DNA from: an uncultured Thiodictyon sp.
GTDB taxonomy: Bacteria; Pseudomonadota; Gammaproteobacteria; Chromatiales; Chromatiaceae
Direction: 5' to 3'
Assembly: GCF_903946935.1 (NCBI RefSeq)
Contig: NZ_CAJAXH010000200.1
Coordinates: forward strand, 1 to 38,542
Length of the DNA stretch: 38,542 nt
The notes below the pieces were generated by a model. The model had not been told where the DNA came from, did no database searches, and saw nothing but the letters and a program-made list of their open reading frames with translations. Each line of letters begins with the position of its first letter. The stretch's first letter is position 1. The position numbers and the translations under genes are program-made. Below are positions 15,152-23,234 of this stretch, one piece after another.

Positions 15152-17188
15152 ATGACCCCCATGCGACCCAAGGTCCTGCCGGCACTGCTGGCGTCCATGC
15201 TCTTGGCGCTGACGGTGGCCCCGGCGGCCGCCGCCCGCGAGGCCCTGTCCATCCCCGACAAGCCGGGGCTCTTCCAGCGGGTGCTGACCCGGCCCGCCGC
15301 GCACCTGCTCGCCGCCCCGGGTGGGGCCGCCGTGCCGGGGCCGGAACTGCCGCCGCTCTCCGTCCTCTATGTCTACGCTCGGCAAGGCGCCTCAGGCAAA
15401 GACTGGGTGGAGGTGGGCGCGGCCGCCGCGGGCGAGCCCCAGGGATGGATCGCGGCGGAGCAGGTCATCGACTGGCGCCAGACCCTAACGCTCGCCTTCA
15501 CCCGCACCTCCAATCGCGATCCGGCACTTTTCTTCCGGGAGCATGACCGGCTCGCGAGCCTGCTGGATGCCGAGAACCTGGTGCCGACCGTCGACCGCCT
15601 GCGCGCCGAGATCAAGTCCGGTCAGCACCCGGCGGACTTCCCGGTCATCGCCAAGGAGCCGGACACCTATATCGATCCCAACAAGCAGTTCTATCTGCTG
15701 CCGATCCTCGCCTTCGAGCCGGTCTATATGCAGAGCGGCCACGAGACCATGCTGCTTCAGGTGGCCGCCGTCACCCTGCAGGCGGGGGGCCAGGAGTCGC
15801 TGACGGACGGTGCGCCGCCTAAGTCGGCGGCCCCAGCGGGGTCGAAAAAGGCGGCTCAGGCGAAACTGGCGCCGACCGCCACAAGCCCCGCCGGCTATCG
15901 CGCCGGGGTGGTCTTCGTGATCGACACCACCCAAAGCATGGGGCCCTATATCGACCGCACCCGCGCGGCGGTGCGCCGCCTCTATGACAAACTCCGGGGC
16001 TCGTCGCTGGGCGCGCGCCTGAGCTTCGGCCTGGTCGCCTTTCGGGATAACGTGGACGCCGCCCCCGGGCTCGACTATGTGAGCCGGGTGGTGGCGACCT
16101 TGACCGACGGACAGGACCCGGCGACCTTCCAGTCGAAGGTGGCCGGGGTGGAGGAGGCGACGGTCTCCAGCAAGGGGTTCGACGAGGACTCATTCGCCGG
16201 GATACAGGACGGCCTGGAGCGGATCGACTGGAGCGGTTTTGACGCCCGTTACCTGGTCCTCATCACGGATGCCGGCGCGCGGGACGCCAAGGACCCCCTG
16301 GGGCGTACCGGGCTGTCCGCCGAGCGTCTGCGGCTCATGGCCCAGGAGAAGGACCAGTCCGGCGGCGGGGGCAAGATCGCCATTGCGGTGCTGCACCTGC
16401 TCACCCGGGCGGGCGTGCAGGACCACGAGAAGGCGGCCCGGCAGTACCGTGAACTCAGTCGCTGGGGCGACGCTGGGGACCTGTATTTTCCGGTGGAGGG
16501 CGGCACCGTGGAGGCCTTCGGCACCCAGGTGGACGCCCTGGGCGATGCCCTGCTCCAGCAGTTGCAGAGTGCCGCCGCCGACCGCCCGATCGAGATACCG
16601 ACGGGTCCGCAGACCGACCCGGTCGCCCGCAAGACGGCACTGGTCGGGCGTGCCATGCAACTCGCCTACCTGGGCCGGGAGACCGGCAGCCGGGCGCCCC
16701 GGCTGATCGAGGCCTGGGTCACCGACCGGGACCTGATCGACCCCTCGCAGAAGACCCTGGAGGTGCGGGTGATGATCACCAAGAACCAATTGAGCAACCT
16801 GCAGGAGACCCTGCAAGCCATCTTCACCGCCGGTGAGAAAACCCAGGCGAGCGCCAAGAGCTTCTTCGATCAACTCCGGGGGGCGGCGGCGGCCCTGGCG
16901 CGTGACCCGGACAAGGTCAATCAGTTGCAGGTGAAGCGGCTGGCGGATGTGGGTCTGGTGGGGGCCTGGCTGGAAGGCCTGCCCTATACCAGCCAGATCA
17001 TGAACCTAACCCAGGAGATCTGGGTTTCCCGCTCCTATGCCGAACAGCAGGAGGTACTCGACGTGATCGAGGAGAAGATCAAGCTCTACCGCAAGATCCA
17101 TGATGAGACCGACCGCTGGATCGGCCTCAACCCCCAGTCGCCACCCGGTGAGTCGGTCACGACCGTCCCCTTGGACAGCCTGCCCTGA
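15152..17188 (+). CDS. Exported von Willebrand A-domain protein, PpkA-tail-like
   Basis: A 678-residue protein with a signal peptide (ALLASMLLALTVAPAAAA). Residues about 30-115 resemble a bacterial SH3 domain (LSVLYVYARQG, DWVEVG, GWIAAEQVI). The vWA domain starts near 250 with VVFVIDTTQSMGPYID, a DxTxS metal site, and continues through GLVAFRDNV and YLVLITDAGARD. The last 200 residues are helical. This arrangement matches the periplasmic vWA part of the T6SS kinase PpkA and related stand-alone proteins. I chose the ATG at 15,152; a GTG at 15,143 overlapping the previous stop would add three residues. The stop overlaps the ABC gene start (TGATG). It could sense envelope or surface contact and regulate T6SS firing, but no kinase is present here, so that role is inference. 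Confidence 0.75.
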   Translation: MTPMRPKVLPALLASMLLALTVAPAAAAREALSIPDKPGLFQRVLTRPAAHLLAAPGGAAVPGPELPPLSVLYVYARQGASGKDWVEVGAAAAGEPQGWIAAEQVIDWRQTLTLAFTRTSNRDPALFFREHDRLASLLDAENLVPTVDRLRAEIKSGQHPADFPVIAKEPDTYIDPNKQFYLLPILAFEPVYMQSGHETMLLQVAAVTLQAGGQESLTDGAPPKSAAPAGSKKAAQAKLAPTATSPAGYRAGVVFVIDTTQSMGPYIDRTRAAVRRLYDKLRGSSLGARLSFGLVAFRDNVDAAPGLDYVSRVVATLTDGQDPATFQSKVAGVEEATVSSKGFDEDSFAGIQDGLERIDWSGFDARYLVLITDAGARDAKDPLGRTGLSAERLRLMAQEKDQSGGGGKIAIAVLHLLTRAGVQDHEKAARQYRELSRWGDAGDLYFPVEGGTVEAFGTQVDALGDALLQQLQSAAADRPIEIPTGPQTDPVARKTALVGRAMQLAYLGRETGSRAPRLIEAWVTDRDLIDPSQKTLEVRVMITKNQLSNLQETLQAIFTAGEKTQASAKSFFDQLRGAAAALARDPDKVNQLQVKRLADVGLVGAWLEGLPYTSQIMNLTQEIWVSRSYAEQQEVLDVIEEKIKLYRKIHDETDRWIGLNPQSPPGESVTTVPLDSLP

Positions 17189-17916
17189 TGGCCGCCTCGC
17201 TGCCGGTTTATCAGTGCCAGGGGTTGGTGAAACGCCGCGCGGGGGGCGGGACCTCCTTTGAGCTGCGGGTACCCGAGCTGCGCATCGCCCCGGGCGAGGT
17301 GGTGGTGTTGCAGGGCCCCAGCGGGTGCGGCAAGAGTACCCTGCTCGATATGCTGGCGCTGGCCCTGCGCCCGGATGAGGCCGAGGGCTTCGCCTTCCGC
17401 CCGGAGCATCGCAGCGTAAGCGACCTGTGGCGGCTGTGGCAAGCGTCCGACCTGGACGGTTTGGGGCAACTGCGAGGCGTCCACATCGGCTATGTGCTCC
17501 AGACCGGCGGGCTCCTGTCCTTCCTGACCGCCCGGGAAAACATTATGCTGTCCTGCCGGCTCCTGGGTCGCGACCCGCGCGGCGCGGTGGAGCGTCTGGC
17601 GGAGCGGCTCGACATCGGCGCCCAACTCGACAAGCACCCGGGGCAGCTCTCGGTGGGGGAGCGCCAGCGGGTGGCCATCGCCCGGGCGCTGGCCCACCGC
17701 CCGGCGGTGGTGCTGGCCGACGAGCCGACCGCCTCGGTCGATCCCCTGAATGCCGCGCGCATCCTGGAACTGTTTCTGGAACTGGTGCGCCAGTCCGGGA
17801 CCTGCGCGATCATCGCCAGCCACGACTGGCGGCCCGAACCGACCCCCGGGGTGCGGGTACTCGAGCACCGCATTGAGCGCGATGGGGATGTCACCCGGTC
17901 GCTGTTTTGGGGCTGA
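17188..17916 (+). CDS. ABC transporter ATP-binding protein (LolD/TagT-like)
   Basis: The 242-residue protein is a complete ABC ATPase: Walker A GPSGCGKST near residue 48, Q-loop around YVLQTGGLLSFL, signature LSVGERQRVAIARAL, Walker B VVLADEPTASVD and H-loop IIASHDW. It resembles the small LolD/MacB-type ATPases, including TagT of the T6SS TagQRST regulatory complex. Its ATG overlaps the vWA stop, so the two are translationally coupled and probably cooperate. No permease (TagS/FtsX-type) gene follows; the next gene is a small acidic protein 176 bp on. Either the permease lies elsewhere or the operon was cut here. Function as an ATPase is certain from motifs; the link to T6SS control is inferred from context. 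Confidence 0.85.
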   Translation: MAASLPVYQCQGLVKRRAGGGTSFELRVPELRIAPGEVVVLQGPSGCGKSTLLDMLALALRPDEAEGFAFRPEHRSVSDLWRLWQASDLDGLGQLRGVHIGYVLQTGGLLSFLTARENIMLSCRLLGRDPRGAVERLAERLDIGAQLDKHPGQLSVGERQRVAIARALAHRPAVVLADEPTASVDPLNAARILELFLELVRQSGTCAIIASHDWRPEPTPGVRVLEHRIERDGDVTRSLFWG

Positions 17917-18092
17917 TGACCTTGTCGTGACGTGCCCTGAAACATGATGAGCATGAAGCCGATTTGGCATACGGGTTTTGGTGGAGCGAGGCCGTCGGCG
18001 CCGCCTGGCCACCATCGGCACGGAAGTTCGGGAAGACCTTTGCTGAGTCTCGTCGATCATCCCCGAGACTTCCACATAACGGAGTGCATTCG

Positions 18093-18395
18093 ATGTCAGA
18101 AAAGACCCAATCGTTTGCGGATGAGGTCAAGCTTGAGAGTTGGGAAGAAAGTGCGCTGGACCGCACCGAGTCGATTACCGACAACTTCAACGAGCAGGCG
18201 AGCGGCAATGCGGCGGAGAGCGCCCAGGACGGCGCCGCTGACGGCTCGTCGTCCGACTCGGGGTCTGACCAGACATCTGCCGCATCCGCAGGTTTGCAAT
18301 TGGAACCGTACGAGGAGGATGCTGCCTACGACACCGCCGATGAATCGGCGCAGGAGGCGAGTTACGACGACTCTTACGACGGGCCGAGCATGTAG
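18093..18395 (+). CDS. Small acidic, probably disordered protein
   Basis: The 100-residue product (start MSEKTQSFADEVKLESWEES) is dominated by Ser, Asp, Glu, Ala and Gly with almost no hydrophobic core, for example DGSSSDSGSDQTSAAS and EEDAAYDTADES, and ends YDDSYDGPSM. It has no signal peptide or cysteine. The ATG at 18,093 has GGAG nine bases upstream; the longer frame from 17,964 is unsupported. It lies 176 bp after the ABC gene on the same strand, with its own ribosome site. I do not recognise it. Such acidic, disordered proteins can be DNA mimics, chaperone-like tethers or secreted linkers, but none of these can be shown here. Confidence 0.6.
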   Translation: MSEKTQSFADEVKLESWEESALDRTESITDNFNEQASGNAAESAQDGAADGSSSDSGSDQTSAASAGLQLEPYEEDAAYDTADESAQEASYDDSYDGPSM

Positions 18396-18445
18396 ACCTC
18401 CCGGACGGGGGAATATTCATTCGGGCCTTGGGTCGCCTGTGCGCA

Positions 18446-18707
18446 TCACGCGGCACGTAGCGGGGCGATGTCCTCGGCCGCCAGTGTCGGCGCGTCTAGG
18501 CTCGCGAGGACGGGGTGAGATCCGCGATTGTGACCTGTTCCGGCGCCGTGATTTCGATTCCGATCGGCGTTCCCGCTTCGGTGTAGTTGACGATCATTCC
18601 AACCCCGGCCGCCGCCGCGCGGCGGCTCGGGTCGCCGGGGGCGCGGGACAGATAGGCAGCCAATGGGCGACCGTGCGAAAGGTCACTTCGAGATAGGGCC
18701 ATTTCAT
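18446..18707 (-). pseudogene. DUF2283-like gene with two frameshifts
   Basis: Three frames read in order give a coherent small protein. It runs from the ATG at 18,707 (MKWPYLEVTF), then after a shift near 18,680 HGRPLAAYLSRAPGD and GMIVNYTEAGTPIGIEI, then after a second shift near 18,510 NPVLASLDAPTLAAEDI and APLRAA to the stop at 18,446. The central GxxxxY...G.PIGIEI block is typical of DUF2283, small proteins often found beside toxin-antitoxin genes such as DUF4258. Each frame alone stops early, so no full product can be made unless the shifts are sequencing errors. The reconstruction from adjacent frames is my reading, not a computed alignment. Confidence 0.65.
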
Positions 18708-18775
18708 GTGGTTCACCCGGAGATTGGATACGCTGCAATGACCAGGAGCAGCCACTCGATCGGGTTCGCCTCCAC

Positions 18776-19123
18776 TTATGCCGCTTGCAATAGGAACTCG
18801 ACCTTCACGTCGTCGAACGGAAACTCGATACGGTCCCCCGGTGCATGGCTCAGTACCCCGGCCTTGAGGAGTGCGGTCACGTCGCGATGAACCGCCTTGG
18901 TATCACGTCCAACGCGGTACGCGGCCTCCCGGATCGAGACTGGGCCGGCGCCACACAGCGCTTTGAGTAATCCCCAACGCTTTGCGGTCAGTACCTCCCA
19001 TAACAGTTCCGGGGTCGCGAAACCGATACGTGCCTCGGTCTCCGCACACCCGGTCTCCATGGCGTGCGCCGCATCGGCTAAGGTCTCTTTGAGAGAACGC
19101 ACTTCAAGGATGACGGTTTTCAT
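18776..19123 (-). CDS. HTH transcriptional regulator/antitoxin (COG4190-type)
   Basis: The 115-residue protein starts MKTVILEVRSLKETLAD and has a winged-helix domain in its second half: LLWEVLTAKRWGLLKAL, VSIREAAYRVGRDTKAVH as the helix-turn-helix and LLKAGVLSHAPGDRIEFPF as the wing. This matches the COG4190/HVO_A0114-like DNA-binding proteins that pair with DUF6516 toxins. The ATG at 19,123 was chosen for its GAGGTGG ribosome site and homology start; the frame is open nine codons further up. It overlaps the 3' end of the DUF6516 gene by 20 bp, so translation is coupled. It probably represses the pair and neutralises the partner. The gene itself looks intact, unlike both neighbours. Confidence 0.75.
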   Translation of the reverse strand: MKTVILEVRSLKETLADAAHAMETGCAETEARIGFATPELLWEVLTAKRWGLLKALCGAGPVSIREAAYRVGRDTKAVHRDVTALLKAGVLSHAPGDRIEFPFDDVKVEFLLQAA

Positions 19124-19340
19124 GATTCCACCTCGCCACGTCGGCTTCAAAGTCGGACATCAGACGATCCGGTGTCAGAAAGGCATAAGGCGCTTCGGCG
19201 GCTTCCGTGTGTCGATGATCGCCCTTCCCCCGTTCGTTGTCATAGCGCAGCACGCAGCGATCGTCGACGATGTAAGCGAGCCGGTATTTGAATAGATGAG
19301 TCGACGGCGCAACCGGCGCTGGGACTTGCCAGATCACCAC
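19104..19340 (-). CDS. DUF6516 family toxin-like protein, N-terminus damaged
   Basis: The open frame encodes 78 residues from a GTG (VVIWQVPAPVAPSTHLFKYR), with the family core YRLAYIVDDRCVLRYDNERG, KGDHRH and the ending LMSDFEADVARW. DUF6516 proteins pair with COG4190-type regulators as presumed toxin-antitoxin systems. Full-length members begin about 20 residues earlier with an MKA.LL.. strand. Here an ATG at 19,383 would give MKAHPLI, but it is out of frame with the rest; the matching frame (SFAADAFVEV) has no start and a stop upstream. So the gene either starts at the weak GTG or is frameshifted near 19,360. It lies 37 bp downstream of the VirD4-like gene, and the regulator overlaps its end. 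Confidence 0.6.
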   Translation of the reverse strand: MVIWQVPAPVAPSTHLFKYRLAYIVDDRCVLRYDNERGKGDHRHTEAAEAPYAFLTPDRLMSDFEADVARWNHENRHP

Positions 19341-19419
19341 TTCGACGAATGCGTCGGCGGCAAATGAGAGGATGCGCCTTCATTTGGGAAACCGTGGTCT
19401 GTCCCTCATTAGCTTCCGT

Positions 19420-22400
19420 TTAATCCGTCCCGCCGGCCCAGACGGACCTCGCTGCGAACCGCTGCAGGAACGTCGCCAGCAGTTCTCTCGCGGACTTGCT
19501 GGCCGCAAGCGCATCTTCCACACTTCCTGCTTCAAATAGGCGCCACGCTTTTGTGACCTGGAACGCTGACATGACTATCCCATGATATGGATGACCGGGA
19601 TCATCGGCCACTGGCTCCAGCATACGACGCAAATCTGCGGTTTCCTCTTGCCGAAGCGGTCCGAGATAAGCAAGGGACTTATCCGGTTTATACCCGATTT
19701 TATTATGGCTGTAATGTTCGTAACTGCAAAGATGCATCTCCCACCCGGCCCTCGCATAGAGTTGCGCCGGGAAGTTAACATGGCCCACTGAACTCAATAA
19801 CCTCATGTTTTGAGTTATAGCTCGAAGCTCTATTGCGAAAAAGGTCGCTGCCGCAACTCTGGTGAATGGGTGCGTAGCATCGCTAGCAACGCTCCTAATG
19901 AGCGATTCGAGGGGCAGTCTTAAACGCGCTCTTTTTTTGTCATCAACACCGCGGTAGAAGAAGCCGTAACAACTAGCGCTGTCGCCTGTACCATAGAATA
20001 ACGCATCACCCGCGGCGGTATAGAACGTTTCTGCGGTTGTCGCGTCATTCACAATGCCGTATAGAAAAATGAAGTAGCTTCCCTCGCCTTCGAAGCGTCT
20101 GATTGCCTTTAAGATGTCCCGCTTGAACTGCGCATCCCTCGGCGATAAATTATCTTCTATCCTAGGGATAGGACTCGACTCGCGGAAAGACAGACCGAAG
20201 AGCCCACGCTTGGGATATATAGGAACCTCCTGGTGACGCCATAATTCTTCGAGGTCCGATGACTTAGCGAAGTCGTTAATCTCTTCGCACCATACGCGAT
20301 CTTTCTCGTGGAAACGCATTTCCATTTTATGTCGTGCGTTTTTAACGCCCCAGGCGGCAGATTGCACATCGTGTTCAATCTTTGTCGATTCGAGCCATCG
20401 GGACCACAGAGCGGATTCAAACTCGCCGCGACGGTTTTCGTCCAGCGCAACATCGGCGCGAAGCGACAGGATCTTACGGTGGTCGCGCACCGCGCCCTCT
20501 TCGATGTCAAAAACCTTGAAGGGAAAGGGGGCGGCGGGACGATAGTCCGGCGGTTCAGTCAGCCAGTAATCGGCGACTTCTGGCACTAAATCCAGGAACT
20601 CTTGACCCCGTGTTATGCGGTCGCCAGGCTCGATCCCTCCGATAACCTGAGCGGCAAAGTATCCGCTCAGACCAGATGGAATCTGTACGGTATAGAAATG
20701 CTCCGGTGTAATCTGCCACCCCAGCAGCGGCTGCTGGTCATAGGGAATGAACTTATAGGCAGGATTCGGATTGAACTTGTGGGCAAAGAACGGGTCCTGG
20801 TCATGATTGGCCTTGCGGACGAAAAAGGGATGCTCCTCGTCTGCCAGCGTAATCAGCGCAAAGCCGGGGTAGGCCGGATGCTCGCGCTCGACCTCGGGCA
20901 GCGACCGCAGGAGTTGCTTGGCCTCCAGTGCGCTCAGGAGCGCTTTGACATGGAAACTCTCGGTGAGTGTAGCGCCCTCGGACTCGCCGCTGGTCTGGGT
21001 GTGGGTCTTGCCCTGGGTGCGGCTGTCGCTCTCGCCGGTGCCATCGGTACGGGTTCTGCCCTCGGTGCGGCTATCGCTTTCGCCCATACCCGCGGTGCGG
21101 GTCGTGCCCGCGGTGCGGGTGTCGCTCGCGCCGCGGGCCTCGGATTGAGCGTAGCTGGTGCCCTGGCTCTCATTGTACCCCTCGGTCCTGGTGCTGCCCG
21201 TCGAGGTCGAGCGCTGGTCGTTTTGTCCTTGCGACCAATTCCGGCCGGAGGTCTTGCCGCGGCTGGTGCCGTGCGCGAAGGGCTCAAAAAAGATATGCGG
21301 GCCATAGTTGCGGCCGGAGGTCCGGCCGTCGCTGGTGCTATAGCCCTGACTCTGACCGCGGGTCTGGGCGCTGCCGCGCGACTGCGCGCTCGTGCGTGAA
21401 GTGCCGCTGCTGGCGGTGCGGCCCGCGGTGGTGCCGGTGGAGCGGTTGTCGGTGTGGCTGGAACCTTCGCTGACGGCCTCGGCGGTGGAGCGGCTGCTGG
21501 TGTGACTGGTGCCCTCGCTCACCGACTCGGCCGTGGAGAGGCTGTTGGTGTGGCTATAGCTCTCGCTCAGCGACTCGGCACTGGAGGTACTTCGGCCCTT
21601 GCTGATGGAGCGGCCAAAGAGGGAGACCTCGGTCTGGCCGAGCTTACGCTCCAGGTATTTGCGGGTCTCCATTTCCTCGGCACCGAACCAAATCTGGGTA
21701 CCGGCGGATGAGATGAACTTCTCCCAGCCGTTGCCGTAGAGCTTCGGATCGCTCAGCTCGCCTAAGCGCTGCACGGCGATCATGAGCTTGACGCCGGCAC
21801 CGGCGATGGAATTGGCGGCCTTGGCGATACTGTCCATGCGGCCCAGGTTGGCGAATTCGTCGATGCAGAACAGTACGCGCTCGCCGTTGGCGCCCAAGCC
21901 CTGGCGCTCCTGCATACCGCCGATCAGGATCTCGATCATGGCCCGCAGCCAGCGGTCGAGTGGGTCGTAATTGTGCTCGGGCAGGCAGAGAAAGACGCTA
22001 ATGCGCTTGTCTTTGATATCTTCGACGCGGAAGGTGCGGGGCCAGGCGGCGCCCGCGGCAGCGGCGCTGACGGTGTTGATGATCCCTTGGCCTTCCAGAA
22101 AGCGCAGGTGCTCGACGGCGGCACTGCGCACGCTCTCGAAATAGCGGACATGCTGGGCGTTGGAGTGGAGCATATCGCGGGCATAGCGGGCGACGGCGCC
22201 ATGGCAGGCCGGGTTGTTCTCCATTTGCAGCAGCAACAACTTGTAGGGGTTGTATGCCTTGGGGGTCTCTCCCGGCGCGGCCTTCGCCTTGGCATCCTGG
22301 TTGAGTTGGGCGGCCCGCCGGTAATGGCCCTCGGTGACGAGGTCGCGGACGGTCAGGATGTCGCGTGCTAGCCCCTGGTCTTCGATGTGCTTGCGGTCGG

Positions 22401-22968
22401 CCGTGACTACATGCAGCATCACGCTCGCGACATATGCCTTGCCCTTCTTGGCCCACTCAGCCGCTTCTGCGGCATCGGGGGGGATGCGGCAGATGGCATT
22501 GGCGATGCGGTCGACCTTGGAGACCAGTTCGCCATCGTTGGGGTCGAGCGCCGCGAGCAGGTTGAAATGGGCGCGCAGCCCGTCGGGCACCTGGGTCGCG
22601 CCCATGGGATCGAGGACATAGACCTCCTGGCCCAGGCCGTCGCAGTAGGCATTGCCCGCGCCGCGGCGCTCGGCGGCGATGGTTGCCTCTTCGCCCTTGG
22701 GGCCGACCGTGATCAGCGATCCGGGCCACAAGACCTGGTTGTTGACCATGAAGGCGCGGCCCTTGCCCGAACGGGTTTCGGCGCAGACGAAGACATGGCG
22801 GTCGTCCTTGTAGCCGATGGCGCGCTCTGGATCGTGCGGGCAGCGTCCGAGCCAGATGGCGCCTTCCTGGTAGGCATACTTCTCGGCGACATAGAGCGGA
22901 TCGGTCCAGCGGGCGTGGGCGAGGGTGGTGCCGCGGGGGTTGCCGGGGTTCGTCAGGTCGCTGGTCAT
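19420..22968 (-). CDS. Stand-alone VirD4/TraG-type ATPase with repeat linker and novel C-terminal domain
   Basis: A 1,182-residue protein. The N-terminal RecA-like ATPase (about 1-450) has Walker A AETRSGKGRAF (K69), Walker B RVLFCIDEFANLGRM near 368, and the TraG/VirD4 block GVKLMIAVQRLGELSDPKLYG. It has no N-terminal membrane helix, unlike conjugative coupling proteins. Residues about 455-670 are a Ser/Thr/Gly/Arg repeat linker (units like GESDSRTEGRTRTDG and STAESVSEGTSHTSS). About 670-830 resumes ATPase-associated sequence (LRSLPEVEREHPAYPG, QIPSGLSGYFAAQV). The last 350 residues match nothing I know and are coded by less GC-rich DNA. The ATG at 22,968 has an AAGGA site. No relaxase or other T4SS gene is near; only the DUF6516/HTH pair follows. 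A DNA-translocase or defence role is possible but unproven. Confidence 0.85.
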   Translation of the reverse strand: MTSDLTNPGNPRGTTLAHARWTDPLYVAEKYAYQEGAIWLGRCPHDPERAIGYKDDRHVFVCAETRSGKGRAFMVNNQVLWPGSLITVGPKGEEATIAAERRGAGNAYCDGLGQEVYVLDPMGATQVPDGLRAHFNLLAALDPNDGELVSKVDRIANAICRIPPDAAEAAEWAKKGKAYVASVMLHVVTADRKHIEDQGLARDILTVRDLVTEGHYRRAAQLNQDAKAKAAPGETPKAYNPYKLLLLQMENNPACHGAVARYARDMLHSNAQHVRYFESVRSAAVEHLRFLEGQGIINTVSAAAAGAAWPRTFRVEDIKDKRISVFLCLPEHNYDPLDRWLRAMIEILIGGMQERQGLGANGERVLFCIDEFANLGRMDSIAKAANSIAGAGVKLMIAVQRLGELSDPKLYGNGWEKFISSAGTQIWFGAEEMETRKYLERKLGQTEVSLFGRSISKGRSTSSAESLSESYSHTNSLSTAESVSEGTSHTSSRSTAEAVSEGSSHTDNRSTGTTAGRTASSGTSRTSAQSRGSAQTRGQSQGYSTSDGRTSGRNYGPHIFFEPFAHGTSRGKTSGRNWSQGQNDQRSTSTGSTRTEGYNESQGTSYAQSEARGASDTRTAGTTRTAGMGESDSRTEGRTRTDGTGESDSRTQGKTHTQTSGESEGATLTESFHVKALLSALEAKQLLRSLPEVEREHPAYPGFALITLADEEHPFFVRKANHDQDPFFAHKFNPNPAYKFIPYDQQPLLGWQITPEHFYTVQIPSGLSGYFAAQVIGGIEPGDRITRGQEFLDLVPEVADYWLTEPPDYRPAAPFPFKVFDIEEGAVRDHRKILSLRADVALDENRRGEFESALWSRWLESTKIEHDVQSAAWGVKNARHKMEMRFHEKDRVWCEEINDFAKSSDLEELWRHQEVPIYPKRGLFGLSFRESSPIPRIEDNLSPRDAQFKRDILKAIRRFEGEGSYFIFLYGIVNDATTAETFYTAAGDALFYGTGDSASCYGFFYRGVDDKKRARLRLPLESLIRSVASDATHPFTRVAAATFFAIELRAITQNMRLLSSVGHVNFPAQLYARAGWEMHLCSYEHYSHNKIGYKPDKSLAYLGPLRQEETADLRRMLEPVADDPGHPYHGIVMSAFQVTKAWRLFEAGSVEDALAASKSARELLATFLQRFAARSVWAGGTD
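20945..21600 (-). repeat. Degenerate tandem repeat coding for the Ser/Thr-rich linker
   Basis: This stretch of the VirD4-like gene is built from degenerate coding repeats. One set encodes units of about 16-20 residues around GESDSRT.G.TRT; another encodes units around STAESVSEGTSHT. The similarity is stronger at the protein level than the DNA level, so it looks old or selected rather than recently amplified. The reading frame is kept throughout. Fragments resembling folded sequence (NYGPHIFFEPFAHG) sit in the middle. Confidence 0.75.
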
Positions 22969-23234
22969 GGTGTGCGTCCTTGGCGTCGGGCAGCGATTGA
23001 TGTTCGATTGATGTTCTCAGCCCCGAACCGACGCCTTATTGGTTTTCGGGGGAGTAAGGGTGCCAAGGGGCGATAGTCGGGGATTGTCGCAACCTTGTCA
23101 ACCTGGGGCATCAGGCATTGGATACAGCGATCCGGATAGGCGGGGGTTGGGGATCAGCGGGGGGCTGGATGGCAGGGGCTGGGGGTCAGTTTTCGCATTG
23201 TGGAATCCTCCCAATCTTGAGCTAAACTGAGTCC

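Noticed and set aside
20602-21399. 265-codon plus-strand frame rich in Ala/Gly/Val opposite the linker
   Set aside because: It is antisense to the Ser/Thr repeat, which produces an Ala/Gly/Val pattern by chance; no start signal is visible.
20945-21600. Possible CRISPR or non-coding tandem repeat
   Set aside because: The units are degenerate, contiguous and keep one reading frame within the ATPase gene; there are no regular spacers.
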